Shown: positions 1 to 8,765 of the stretch, piece by piece
Position numbering within the stretch: the first letter of the stretch is position 1
Layout: every line of letters starts with the position of its first letter
Assembly (NCBI RefSeq): GCF_032917945.1
Contig: NZ_CP136624.1
Location: forward strand, 1,364,001 to 1,428,000
Reading direction: 5' to 3'
Origin: Bradyrhizobium sp. sBnM-33
GTDB lineage: Bacteria; Pseudomonadota; Alphaproteobacteria; Rhizobiales; Xanthobacteraceae
DNA length: 64,000 nt
Program-made: the position numbers and the translations under genes
Notes under the pieces: model-generated
Seen by the model: only the letters and a program-made list of their open reading frames with translations
Databases searched by the model: none
What the model was told of the DNA's origin: nothing

Positions 1-1
1 C

Positions 2-175
2 GAACTCGCCGGCAGCAATTATTCCGATGGCTGGGGCGCGCATTGCTATGTGCAGGGCAAGCCGGCCGCCACCACTGACGCGAGCTTTCGCGACTGGACC
101 TGCGCCGAGGGCCTGACGTGCCAGGCCGCCGGCAAGACCTCGCGCTTCGGCATGTGCTTCGTCAAAAGCCGCTAG
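2..175 (+). CDS. 3' end of a Cys-containing protein (partial)
   Basis: An open frame enters from the left edge and ends at TAG 173-175, giving the last 57 residues of a protein whose start lies outside the window. The visible part has four Cys (HCYV, WTCAEG, LTCQA, MCFV) and ends FVKSR. No family was recognised. The even spacing of the Cys suggests disulfides in a secreted protein, but the signal peptide, if any, is not in view. It is convergent with the GST gene 12 bases downstream. Confidence 0.55.
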   Translation, partial: ELAGSNYSDGWGAHCYVQGKPAATTDASFRDWTCAEGLTCQAAGKTSRFGMCFVKSR

Positions 176-187
176 CGCTGCGGACCA

Positions 188-835
188 TCACTTGGCGTAA
201 TGCGTCAGGCGCTTGCCGGGCAACAGATCATAGGCCGATTTCCAGCCCGGCAACTGCGCCATCCGTCCGAGCCAGGCGTTGATCGCGGGATGGCTCACCG
301 CCCAATCATATCCGGTCTCGTCAGCGGGATAATGCAGATAGGCCATCATGGAAATGTCGGCCACCGTCGGCCGTTCGCCGATGGCAAATGCATTCTTCTG
401 CATGTGCTGTTCGAGGATCGACAGGAAATCGTCGAGCCGCCTGCGGAAATGTTTCAGCACGTGCTCGTCCGGCGACGGCGTGAAGGTGCGGAAATAGCGA
501 TAGGTCGCCATGTAGCCGGTGAGCTTGTGGTTGTCCCAGAACAGCCAGCGCAGCAGTTCGAACTCCTCCTGCTCGATCTCACCACCGAACCGGCCGAATT
601 GCTTTGCCAGCTTGAGCAGGATCGGCGCCGTCTGGGTGAGACGCTCGCCGTCGACCTCAAGCACGGGAATTTCGCCCATCGGGTTGACATCGCGCCGCCA
701 TTCCGGCGTACGCGTGACGCCGCCGCCGAAATCGGTCCATACCGGCTCGAACTTCTGCCCGCACAGAGTGAGCATCAGCGCGAGCTTGTAGCTGTTTCCC
801 GACTCCGGGAAGTAATGCAGTCGATAGCTGGGCAT
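188..835 (-). CDS. Glutathione S-transferase family protein
   Basis: A 215-residue protein with the length and two-domain layout of cytosolic glutathione transferases. Residues 1-80 form the thioredoxin-like domain: a beta strand MPSYRLHYFP, then the cis-proline strand GEIPVLEVDGERL and the QTAPIL helix cap that binds the gamma-glutamyl part of GSH. The C-terminal all-helical domain contains the N-capping box ERPTVADIS near residue 155. The substrate cannot be told from sequence. It starts 6 bases after the stop of the upstream CoA-transferase gene, so the two are almost certainly cotranscribed. Confidence 0.9.
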   Translation of the reverse strand: MPSYRLHYFPESGNSYKLALMLTLCGQKFEPVWTDFGGGVTRTPEWRRDVNPMGEIPVLEVDGERLTQTAPILLKLAKQFGRFGGEIEQEEFELLRWLFWDNHKLTGYMATYRYFRTFTPSPDEHVLKHFRRRLDDFLSILEQHMQKNAFAIGERPTVADISMMAYLHYPADETGYDWAVSHPAINAWLGRMAQLPGWKSAYDLLPGKRLTHYAK

Positions 836-841
836 GGCGGC

Positions 842-2047
842 TTACGCCACTGCGCCGGCCGAGCGCAGCGCTTTGATTGCTGCCTCGTCATAGCCGGCGT
901 CGCGCAGGATTTCGTCGCTATGCTCTCCGATGCCGGGCGGCTTGCGCGGCTGGACCTTGCGGCTGCCGTCGATCCAGATCGGACTATTGATCGTCAGCAT
1001 AGTGTCGTTTTCGAACGGCACTAGCACCTCGTTCTCAATCATCTGCTTGTCGTTCGGAATATCATCGAGGATGCCGACTACGCCGAAGACCAGGCCGTTG
1101 CCGTCGAGTATCCTGCGCCATTCCGCGAGGTCCTTGGTCGCAAACGTCTCGTCGAAAATCTTGATCAGCTCGACCGACCGCGCGTGACGTTCCTTCTTGG
1201 TCTCGAAGCGGGGATCGGTGACGAGATCCTCGCGGCCGAGGCAGCGCGCCAGCGTCGGCCATTGCCGGTCCTCGTTGAGCAGGGAGAGGATCAGCCAGCG
1301 TCCGTCCTTGCACTGGTAGTGGTTAGTCACCGCGTTCAGCGCGCGCTCGCGCGGGCGGCGTTCGCCGAATTTCGCGCCGACCAGTTTTGCTTGCGCCAGC
1401 ACCGAAGCGGCCCAGACGCCGTTGGCCATCAGGTTCGAGCTGACATGCGAGCCCTTGCCGGTGCGCTCGCGCTTGTAGAGCGCGGTGACGATCGCGCCGT
1501 AAAGCGCCATCGCGCAGGGGTGGTCGCCCATGCCGGCGATCGAGCGCGCCGGCGTCGTATGTTCATCCGCCCGCACCAGGTCCATCAGGCCGGAGCGCGC
1601 CCAATAGGCGTTGGAGTCGAAGCCGGGCTTGTTGGCTTCCTCGCCCTTTTCGCCGTAACCGGTGAAGGAAGCGTAGATCAGACGTTCGTTGTGTGGCGCC
1701 AAATGATCATGCGTGATGCCGAGTCGTTCGCGTACCTGCGGGGGATAATTGGTGATGAAGACGTCCGCCTGGGCGGCGAGACGATGCAGCACCGCCTGCC
1801 CCTCGGGCTTGGAGAGATCGAGCGCCAGGCTCTTCTTGTTGCGCGCCTCCAGCATCCACGCAAAATTGTACTCGCTGTGCGGGTAACCCGGCAAATTCGG
1901 CAGGTTGCGATAGGGATCGCCGGAGCCGGGCGGCTCGATTTTGATCACGTCGGCGCCGAAATCCGACAACACAGTGGCGGCCGCGGGCGCAGCGATGAAG
2001 CTCGCGCAATCCAGAACCTTGAGGCCGTCGAAGATACCCTTTTCCAT
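842..2047 (-). CDS. CaiB/BaiF class III CoA-transferase
   Basis: A 401-residue protein of the formyl-CoA:oxalate/CaiB family, which moves CoA between carboxylic acids through an Asp-linked mixed anhydride. The N-terminal Rossmann-like part reads LKVLDCASFIAAPAAATVLSDFGADVIKIE in family style (residues 9-38). GSGDPYR and the catalytic Asp of GMGDHP (about D175) are present. Length is normal and the frame is intact. The acceptor and donor are unknown. It is the first gene of a pair with the GST downstream; similar pairs occur in aromatic or fatty acid degradation loci, but here that is only inference. Confidence 0.9.
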   Translation of the reverse strand: MEKGIFDGLKVLDCASFIAAPAAATVLSDFGADVIKIEPPGSGDPYRNLPNLPGYPHSEYNFAWMLEARNKKSLALDLSKPEGQAVLHRLAAQADVFITNYPPQVRERLGITHDHLAPHNERLIYASFTGYGEKGEEANKPGFDSNAYWARSGLMDLVRADEHTTPARSIAGMGDHPCAMALYGAIVTALYKRERTGKGSHVSSNLMANGVWAASVLAQAKLVGAKFGERRPRERALNAVTNHYQCKDGRWLILSLLNEDRQWPTLARCLGREDLVTDPRFETKKERHARSVELIKIFDETFATKDLAEWRRILDGNGLVFGVVGILDDIPNDKQMIENEVLVPFENDTMLTINSPIWIDGSRKVQPRKPPGIGEHSDEILRDAGYDEAAIKALRSAGAVA

Positions 2048-2156
2048 AGTGCCGCCGCTCCGTGTGGTTTGTTGATTTTTTTCGTAAGTCGGAATTACCG
2101 TCAGCGAAAGCTGAAGTTCGGATGGGCATTTGGCCCATGTCGGGTGGGCGATGCAA

Positions 2157-5100
2157 CTACTCGCTGCCAGACATCAGTGCTGCATTTCCGCCGGCAGCCG
2201 CCGTATTGATGGTCACCGTCTGCTCGGTTGCAAACCGCGCCAGATAATGCGGCCCGCCCGCCTTGGGCCCGGTGCCGGATAGCCCGTGGCCGCCGAACGG
2301 CTGCACGCCGACAACGGCGCCGATCATGTTGCGGTTGACATAGATGTTGCCGACCTGCAGGCGCTCGATCGTGTCTTCCACGGTATCGTCGATCCGGGAA
2401 TGGATGCCGAGTGTGAGCCCGTAGCCCGAATGCTCGATCGATCGCAGCACCTGGTCGAACCGGTCGGCGCGGTAGCGCACCACGTGCAGCACCGGGCCGA
2501 ACACTTCTTCCGTGAGCTGGCCGGCATCGGACAGTTCGAAAATATGCGGCGCGACGTAATTGCCTTGTGGTGCCTGACCCGCAAAGTGCATCCGGGCCTC
2601 CTGCTTCATGCGCCCGATATGCGCGTCCAGCCGCTGCTTGGCCTCGGCGTCGATCACCGGTCCGATATGCGTGGCCGGATCGCAGGGGTCGCCGATAACG
2701 AGTTCGCGGGCTGCACCCGCGATCATCTCGATCATGCGATCGGCGACGTCGTCCTGCAGGAATAATAGCCGCAGCGCCGAGCAGCGCTGGCCGGCGGAGC
2801 GGAATGCCGACGTCACGACGTCGTCGGCGACCTGTTCGGGTAGGGCGGTGGCGTCGACGACCATCGCATTGATGCCGCCGGTTTCCGCGATCAGCGGCAC
2901 GATCGGCCCGTCCTTGGCGGCGAGCGCGCGATTGATCGTGCGCGCCACTTCTGTCGAGCCGGTGAAGACGACGCCGGCGATACCGGGATGCGCCACTAGC
3001 GCGCCGCCGATCCGGCCGTCGCCGGCCATCAGGTGCAGCGCTGATGCCGGGACGCCGGCTTCGTGCAACAGCCTGATGGCTTCAGCGCCAATCAGCGGCG
3101 TCTGCTCGGCCGGCTTGGCAACAACCGCGTTGCCTGCCATCAATGCCGCCGTAACCTGTCCAAGGAATATCGCCAGTGGAAAATTCCACGGCGAGATCGC
3201 GACGAAGACGCCGCGGCCGCGCAGGCGAAGTACATTGCTCTCGCCGGTCGGCCCCGGCAGCGGCTTGCCTTCGCCAAACAGCTCGCGTCCCTGCGCCGCA
3301 TAGTAGCGGCAGAAGTCCACGGCTTCGCGGACTTCCGATACCGAATCGTCCAGCGTCTTTCGGCCCTCTCGTTGCAGCAGCGCGATGAAATGCGCCGCGC
3401 GCGCTTCCAACAGGTCAGCGGCCTTTTTCAGCACGGCAGCGCGCGTTCCGGCCGACGTTCTGCTCCAATTCATAAAGCGGGCGCGTGCGGCCGATACCGC
3501 CGCATTCGCCTCCATCTCCGTCGCATCCGCAATGCTTCCGGATGCGGGCAGTCGTTCCGCAGCGATGGCCGAGACGAGTTTGCTCAATGCCGCGCGTTCA
3601 CCGAATTCGATTCCGCGGGAGTTCTTTCGTTGCGGCCCATAGAGGTCGCGCGGCAGCGGGATATTCGGATGTCTGGCATTGTCGGCGCTGCCGACGATAT
3701 CAGCGGGGCGCCGCAGCAATTGCGAGACCGGTACCGCCTCGTCGGCGGCGAGCGCGACAAAGGATGAATTGGCGCCGTTCTCCAGTAATCGCCGCACCAG
3801 ATAGGCGAGGAGGTCGCGGTGGCTGCCGACCGGCGCGTAGGTGCGATGAGCGATATCGGGACGGTCTTCGCCGAGCTTTGCATAGAGCGCTTCGCCCATG
3901 CCGTGCAGGCGCTGGAATTCGTATCCGCTCTGCTCCGTTGCCAGTTCGAGGATGGTTGCGACGGTGAGCGCATTGTGGGTGGCGAACTGCGGAAATATCC
4001 GTGGCCGCAGCGCCAGCAATTGTTTTGCGCAGGCAATGTAGTTCAGGTCCGTCATCGCCTTGCGGGTGAACACGGGATAGCCGTCGAGACCGCGTTCCTG
4101 CGCGCGCTTGATCTCGGTGTCCCAATAGGCGCCCTTGACCAGCCGCACCATCATTTTGCGGTCGAGGCTGCGCGCGAGACGATCGACGTAATCGATCACG
4201 TCAGCGGCGCGCTTTTGATAGGCCTGAACTGCGAGACCAAATCCATCCCAGCCGGCCAGCGATGGATCAACGAATGCCGCTGAGATCACATCAAGCGACA
4301 ATTCCAGCCGGTCCGCTTCCTCGGCATCGACAGTGAAATTGAGGTCGTAGGATTTCGCTTGCCTGGCGAGATCGATCAGCCGCGGGACCAGTTCGTCCAT
4401 CACCCGCGCGCGGCTTATGGCCTCGAAGCGCGGATGCAACGCGGAGAGCTTGACCGAAATACCGGGCCGGTCGGGCAGGGGATGGTCATCGGCCGTGCGG
4501 CCGATCGCCTCGATGGCGCTGGCATAGGAAGTGAAGTAGCGCGCGGCGTCATCGGCGGTGCGGGCGCCTTCGCCGAGCATGTCGAAGGAGTAGCGTTGCT
4601 GGCGCGCAGAACGCGGTTGCGCCCGCGACAGCGCCGCCTCGATGGTCTCGCCGAGCACGAAATGGTTGCCCATCAGGCGCATCGCCTGCCGCGTTGCGGC
4701 CCGCACGGCCGGTGCGCCCAGCCGCTTGGTCAGCCGGCCGATGGTGCCCTGCGGGGTCTCCCCGGGTTGGATCACGCGGGCCGACATGCCGAGCGCCCAC
4801 GCCGAGGCGTTGACCAGGAAGGCGCTCGACCTGGTTTCATGATGGACGAAGTCGCCCTGGGCCAGCTTGTCCTCGATGAACTGGTCGGCGGTGCGGGCGT
4901 CCGGGACCCGCAACAGCGCTTCCGCCAGCACCATCAGCGCCAGCCCCTCCTTGGTCGACAGCGCGAACTCGCGCAGCATGTCCTCGACCCCGCCGAGCGG
5001 ATCGTCATTGGCTCTGATGGCCTCGATCAGCGCAGTCGCCGTGCGATCGATGCGCCGCTCCTGCGCCGCATCCAGCCGCGCGGCCTGGAGCAGGCGGACA

Positions 5101-5168
5101 GCCATCGCACGGTCATCAGGCGCGTAGGGCGCGCTGAAGGGCGGAAGCGGCGACGGAGGAAACAGCAT
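2157..5168 (-). CDS. putA: Bifunctional proline dehydrogenase / P5C dehydrogenase PutA
   Basis: The protein oxidises proline to pyrroline-5-carboxylate (FAD) and then to glutamate (NAD+), with substrate channelling. The start chosen at 5168 gives MLFPPSPLPPF and 1003 residues, close to the ~999 of Bradyrhizobium PutA; 20 more codons are open upstream without support. The N-terminal half carries the PRODH barrel (SVKLSALHPRFEA, MVRLVKGAYWD, FATHNALTVA), and the C-terminal half an ALDH domain with SPWNFPLAIFLGQ, FTGSTEVA and the catalytic Cys in SAGQRCSAL. No ribbon-helix-helix domain precedes it, so this is a type A PutA without autogenous repression. No Lrp-type regulator is adjacent. Confidence 0.97.
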   Translation of the reverse strand: MLFPPSPLPPFSAPYAPDDRAMAVRLLQAARLDAAQERRIDRTATALIEAIRANDDPLGGVEDMLREFALSTKEGLALMVLAEALLRVPDARTADQFIEDKLAQGDFVHHETRSSAFLVNASAWALGMSARVIQPGETPQGTIGRLTKRLGAPAVRAATRQAMRLMGNHFVLGETIEAALSRAQPRSARQQRYSFDMLGEGARTADDAARYFTSYASAIEAIGRTADDHPLPDRPGISVKLSALHPRFEAISRARVMDELVPRLIDLARQAKSYDLNFTVDAEEADRLELSLDVISAAFVDPSLAGWDGFGLAVQAYQKRAADVIDYVDRLARSLDRKMMVRLVKGAYWDTEIKRAQERGLDGYPVFTRKAMTDLNYIACAKQLLALRPRIFPQFATHNALTVATILELATEQSGYEFQRLHGMGEALYAKLGEDRPDIAHRTYAPVGSHRDLLAYLVRRLLENGANSSFVALAADEAVPVSQLLRRPADIVGSADNARHPNIPLPRDLYGPQRKNSRGIEFGERAALSKLVSAIAAERLPASGSIADATEMEANAAVSAARARFMNWSRTSAGTRAAVLKKAADLLEARAAHFIALLQREGRKTLDDSVSEVREAVDFCRYYAAQGRELFGEGKPLPGPTGESNVLRLRGRGVFVAISPWNFPLAIFLGQVTAALMAGNAVVAKPAEQTPLIGAEAIRLLHEAGVPASALHLMAGDGRIGGALVAHPGIAGVVFTGSTEVARTINRALAAKDGPIVPLIAETGGINAMVVDATALPEQVADDVVTSAFRSAGQRCSALRLLFLQDDVADRMIEMIAGAARELVIGDPCDPATHIGPVIDAEAKQRLDAHIGRMKQEARMHFAGQAPQGNYVAPHIFELSDAGQLTEEVFGPVLHVVRYRADRFDQVLRSIEHSGYGLTLGIHSRIDDTVEDTIERLQVGNIYVNRNMIGAVVGVQPFGGHGLSGTGPKAGGPHYLARFATEQTVTINTAAAGGNAALMSGSE

Positions 5169-5402
5169 GGGATTTCTCTTGGCTTCGGCCAGTCTAGCGG
5201 GGCCAGGATGGGCGGAACAGGGCCGCAAGCCCCCTCAATTGCGCAGGGGATGGCGGCGCCGGCGGAACCAACTGGCGCATGGAAAACACAGCGGCCGGAA
5301 TTTCCGCGGCCTGGTCCACGGAATCGCGGGCTTGCTGGTTGGCAGCGTGCAGGAGCCGCGCTAATCGTCAGGCACGCCCGTCGCTTGGGAACAGCAGGGA
5401 TC

Positions 5403-6062
5403 ATGAGAGACGCCGCCTCGCCGATACCGGGAAGCCGAACGCGGAACAGTTTTGCGGCCGTGCTTGGCGTGCTCCTGGCCGCGCTGCTTGCAGCGCTGCC
5501 GGCGAGAGCGATCGAGATGAGCGCCGAGGTCGCCAACCTCTACAGCTCGGTTTCGATCTATCCGCCGTCAGCCAAATCCATGACCGTGTGCTACGGCTTC
5601 GTCTGCCGGCGCCGCGAGATCCTCGATTTCACGGCCGCCGATCGCAGCGCGCTGACGCAGATCATGCAAGCAGGCCGCGCCTCGGCCGCGGCCGAACGCG
5701 CCGCCGTGCAGAAGGCGGTGGTGTGGTTCGACCGCCGCATGGGACCGATCATCGGCACCAACAAGCGCGTGCCGAAGGCTGATTTCCGCTACTTCGACGA
5801 CAAGCACAATTACGATTGCTGGGACACGACGCGCAACACGACCAGCCTGCTGCTGGTGCTGCAGGAGTGGGGCCTGTTGAAGCATCATGCGATCGGCGAC
5901 CCGCGTTATCGCGGCAATACGCTGGTGTTGCAGACGCCGCACAACACCGCGGTGCTGGTCGATCGCGCCACCAAGGTCGAATGGGTCGTCGATCTCTGGC
6001 CGCGCGGCTACCTGCAGCCACCCGACGTGATGACGGTCCAGAAGTGGGTCACGGAAGATTGA
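5403..6062 (+). CDS. Secreted conserved protein, possible transglutaminase-like fold
   Basis: A 219-residue protein. The ATG at 5403 precedes an N-terminal hydrophobic segment ending ALPARAIE, which fits a Sec signal peptide; the frame is open far upstream, but that part is antisense to putA and is not credible. The mature part has a Cys in NYDCWDTTRNT (about residue 139), a His in TPHNTAVLV and an Asp in WVVDLWPRG. That Cys-His-Asp order matches transglutaminase/NlpC-like cysteine enzymes; this is inference, not a recognised family. It is divergent from putA, with about 230 bases between the starts. Confidence 0.75.
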   Translation: MRDAASPIPGSRTRNSFAAVLGVLLAALLAALPARAIEMSAEVANLYSSVSIYPPSAKSMTVCYGFVCRRREILDFTAADRSALTQIMQAGRASAAAERAAVQKAVVWFDRRMGPIIGTNKRVPKADFRYFDDKHNYDCWDTTRNTTSLLLVLQEWGLLKHHAIGDPRYRGNTLVLQTPHNTAVLVDRATKVEWVVDLWPRGYLQPPDVMTVQKWVTED

Positions 6063-6210
6063 GCGGCCGGTTTTTCGCGCAACGATCTGACTATCGTGCG
6101 TGCAGAAGCGGTGCCCGCTCCGCCGAACGCTCACAGTTTTCGAAGAGTTTCTTAAGCCCTACTCCCGGATTTAGGTCCGAGAGTGCGCCGTTGCCGATTG
6201 CGCGGTCGCG

Positions 6211-6411
6211 CTAAACCTTGAGGTTCTCGGCCGAAGTCTTGCCGCGGTTGGCGATCTCTTCGTACTCGACGGTCTGCCCTTCATTGAGCGTCGAAAGCCC
6301 AGCTTTCTCAACTGCCGAAATATGAACGAACACGTCCTTGCCGCCGCTTGAGGGCTGGATGAATCCGTATCCCTTGGTCGGATTGAACCACTTCACCGTA
6401 CCTTTAGCCAT
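6211..6411 (-). CDS. cspA: Cold-shock domain protein (CspA family)
   Basis: A 66-residue single cold-shock domain, the normal length. It shows RNP1 (KGYGFIQ) and RNP2 (VFVHI) in the family positions and the start [17 protein letters not shown]. It binds single-stranded RNA/DNA and acts as an RNA chaperone in the cytoplasm. The gene is monocistronic and has about 380 bases of non-coding sequence upstream, room for the long 5' leader typical of csp mRNAs. The paralogue number cannot be judged here. Confidence 0.95.
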   Translation of the reverse strand: MAKGTVKWFNPTKGYGFIQPSSGGKDVFVHISAVEKAGLSTLNEGQTVEYEEIANRGKTSAENLKV

Positions 6412-6792
6412 TCACGTCGTCTCCGCGGAATCAAAAAAATAAACGAGCCGCCGGTCCCCGCACTAACCGGCATGCCCGTACCATCAGGATACGCGGGTTG
6501 GGGCAGGCTGGGTAGCGTAAACGGATCGGCCGTTTCGGCAAAAAAGCCCCCATTCCCAGCCGATTCGCGCCGTTTTGCCGGTTTCGCGCCCATTTGACGC
6601 GGCCGGGCGGCCGGCAATTTCAATTTTTGGCGAGTGGATCGATCCGCTGCATTGACGCCATCCTTCCGCCTGGAGGGAGGCGGCGGCGAGCCTTCGGCAT
6701 GGCTGCGCCGCGTTCGCCGACAACTTTCTGAACGATTGTTCAGGTGTGAAAGAACATTGCCTGCGCTTCGAACCACCATTGCCGGAGCGATT
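6412..6792 (-). other. Non-coding leader region upstream of cspA
   Basis: About 380 bases between cspA and the 3' end of the cyclase gene, both on the minus strand. No convincing coding sequence is seen; short frames here lack start signals. The part next to cspA, with an A-rich run at 6433-6442, probably holds its promoter and 5' leader. No specific -35/-10 assignment is offered. Confidence 0.4.
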
Positions 6793-8532
6793 TCACGCAG
6801 CGGCGCTTTGCTCTTCGTTAGCCAGCGCCGGCAGCATCCGCGCATCGGTCGCGCTGCGTACGATCATCGGCTCGTTGCGCCCGCGGATCTCGACTTCATG
6901 CTGCGGCAGCGCGTCGGCATCTAGTCCGGCAGTTTCGCGAACTTCGTCCGAGATGACGACTTCGCATGCAAGGCTCTTGGTCATGTCCTGCAGGCGCGCC
7001 GCGACGTTGACGGCGTCGCCGAGCGCGGTGAACACCATGTGATCTCGGTAGCCGATATCGCCGACGATCACTTCGCCGCCGTTGATGCCGATGCCGAAGC
7101 GGATCGGTTCGCGCAAATCATGTTCGAGAAATTTATTCAACTCGTCGACATTGGCGGCGATCATCGCCGCTGCGCGTAACGCCTGACGGCAGGCGTTCTG
7201 GCGGGTGGTCGAAAGCCCGAACAGCGCCAGCATGCCGTCGCCGACGAACTGGTTCGGCATGCCGCCGCTCTCGAGCACCGCCTGCGACACCGCGCCAAGG
7301 AATTTATTGACGATGAAGACGGTGTCGAACGGCAGGCGCTTTTCCGCGAGCTTGGTCGAGCCGCGCATGTCCACGAACAGGCTGACGAGATAGCGCTCCT
7401 GACCGATCCGCGTCGGGTTCGACTCGTGGCCGTCGGCGGAGGTGTGCGGCAGGAAGAGTTGAAAGAATGAAAGATCGGTCGGCGGCCGTAATTGACAGGC
7501 GAGGCGGATGGATGGATCCGACGTGCCGACCCGGCTAAGCACGAACGCCTCGCGCTGCGACGGCTCCGGCAGCACAGAGCAGTCGCCGATGATGCGGATG
7601 CGGCAGGTCGAGCACCGGGCGCGGCCGCCGCACACGCTGGCATGCGGCACGTTGTTGCGCAGGCTCGCCTCGAGTACACTCAGGCCCTTTGGCACACGGA
7701 CGGTGCGCCCGTTGCCGTAGGAGAGGCTGATCATGCCGCGGCGACGCTCGTTGATCGTGCGCACGCCTCTCGCCACCAGCGCGATACCGATCAGGCCGAA
7801 ATAGCCGAACAGGAAATAGTCGGTGATGCGTTCGAGCGCCTGCGCCTCGGCCCGCGTGCCGATCTGGCGCTCCGACTGGGTTTGCGCCCGCCATTCGGCG
7901 CTGTCATTGTTAATCACCATGCGCCCGCTCTGATAGAAGCCGAGCATGGAAAGCGTTGGAATCAGCACCGCCGCGGCGAGCAGGAACGGCGCGGCGCGCT
8001 TGTAGAACGCCCGCATGCGCAGCCACAGATACAGCCCGATGCAGCCATGGACCCAGGCGATGATCATCACCGCGAGCATCATCCAGATCCGCCACGGCGC
8101 CCAGATCCAGTACAGGAACAGCACCTGCGGATAGAGCTTCTCATGTCCGTAGAGCGTCTGGCCGAGCCGGACGCCGACGATATGGGCGATGATCAGCATC
8201 GGTATGCTGAGCCCGAGCGCAAGCTGCAGCGGCTCGATCGCCTTCCAGCGGAATTGCCGGCGTTCGTAGAGGGCCCAGATGCCGAGCGCCGTGTGCACCA
8301 GGCATGCCGTGTAGAACAGGATCGTGATGGGCAGGAATTGCCAGAACGCGGTGTGGATATAGACGCCTGTCGCCAGCGCCTCCAGCGAGATGTTGCCAAG
8401 CGCGTGGTTGAGGAAATGGCTGACCAGATAGGCAAATAAAATCACGCCGGTGATAAGGCGGACCTGCCGCAGGCTGATGCCGCGGAGGAAAGTCGTGATC
8501 TGGTCTCGGGAGAGGGCGGCCATGCGATCCAT
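6793..8532 (-). CDS. Membrane-anchored [2Fe-2S] ferredoxin / class III adenylate cyclase fusion
   Basis: A 579-residue fusion. Residues 20-270 hold several transmembrane helices (ITGVILFAYLVSHFLNHALG and others) like succinate-dehydrogenase cytochrome b anchors, with conserved His residues that could ligate heme. About 275-370 is a plant-type ferredoxin domain with the cluster motif SVCGGRARCSTC plus a later Cys in LACQLR. The C-terminus (about 385-560) is a class III cyclase: VSLFVDMRGSTKLAE, FVGDGMLALFG, GINGGEVIVGDIG, DAVNVAARLQ. It probably makes cAMP in response to redox or membrane electron flow. The start MDRMAAL could be at residue 1 or 4. Confidence 0.9.
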   Translation of the reverse strand: MDRMAALSRDQITTFLRGISLRQVRLITGVILFAYLVSHFLNHALGNISLEALATGVYIHTAFWQFLPITILFYTACLVHTALGIWALYERRQFRWKAIEPLQLALGLSIPMLIIAHIVGVRLGQTLYGHEKLYPQVLFLYWIWAPWRIWMMLAVMIIAWVHGCIGLYLWLRMRAFYKRAAPFLLAAAVLIPTLSMLGFYQSGRMVINNDSAEWRAQTQSERQIGTRAEAQALERITDYFLFGYFGLIGIALVARGVRTINERRRGMISLSYGNGRTVRVPKGLSVLEASLRNNVPHASVCGGRARCSTCRIRIIGDCSVLPEPSQREAFVLSRVGTSDPSIRLACQLRPPTDLSFFQLFLPHTSADGHESNPTRIGQERYLVSLFVDMRGSTKLAEKRLPFDTVFIVNKFLGAVSQAVLESGGMPNQFVGDGMLALFGLSTTRQNACRQALRAAAMIAANVDELNKFLEHDLREPIRFGIGINGGEVIVGDIGYRDHMVFTALGDAVNVAARLQDMTKSLACEVVISDEVRETAGLDADALPQHEVEIRGRNEPMIVRSATDARMLPALANEEQSAAA

Positions 8533-8584
8533 GGGTCAATATTCGGTGATGGTAGCGTTTAATTTATCCGGTGAATACCATCTA

Positions 8585-8704
8585 CCGTCGTCCCTGCGAA
8601 AGCAGGGACCCATACGCCGCGGCCTCTCTGTAGTGCTGTAGCCCATGGTGTTTTCCTTATCACGATCGGTGGTTATGGGTCCCTGCTTTCCGCAGGGACG
8701 ACGG
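8585..8704. repeat. Long inverted repeat between cyclase and glycosyltransferase genes
   Basis: Two ~30-base arms face each other: 8585-8614, starting CCGTCGTCCCTGCG, and 8674-8704, ending CGCAGGGACGACGG. About 60 bases separate them. Each arm is itself a small hairpin (TCCCTGC..GCAGGGA). This is the layout of REP/BIME-type intergenic repeats; it lies between divergent genes, so a terminator role is unlikely. Confidence 0.75.
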
Positions 8705-8765
8705 AGGATCACTTTTTCTGCAGGGCACGTTGACACCTCCGGGCCAGTCGACGAGAAAGCGCGTC

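Noticed and set aside
4359..5402. Upstream extension of the secreted protein gene at 5403
   Set aside because: It would run antisense through putA and place the signal peptide in the middle of the protein.
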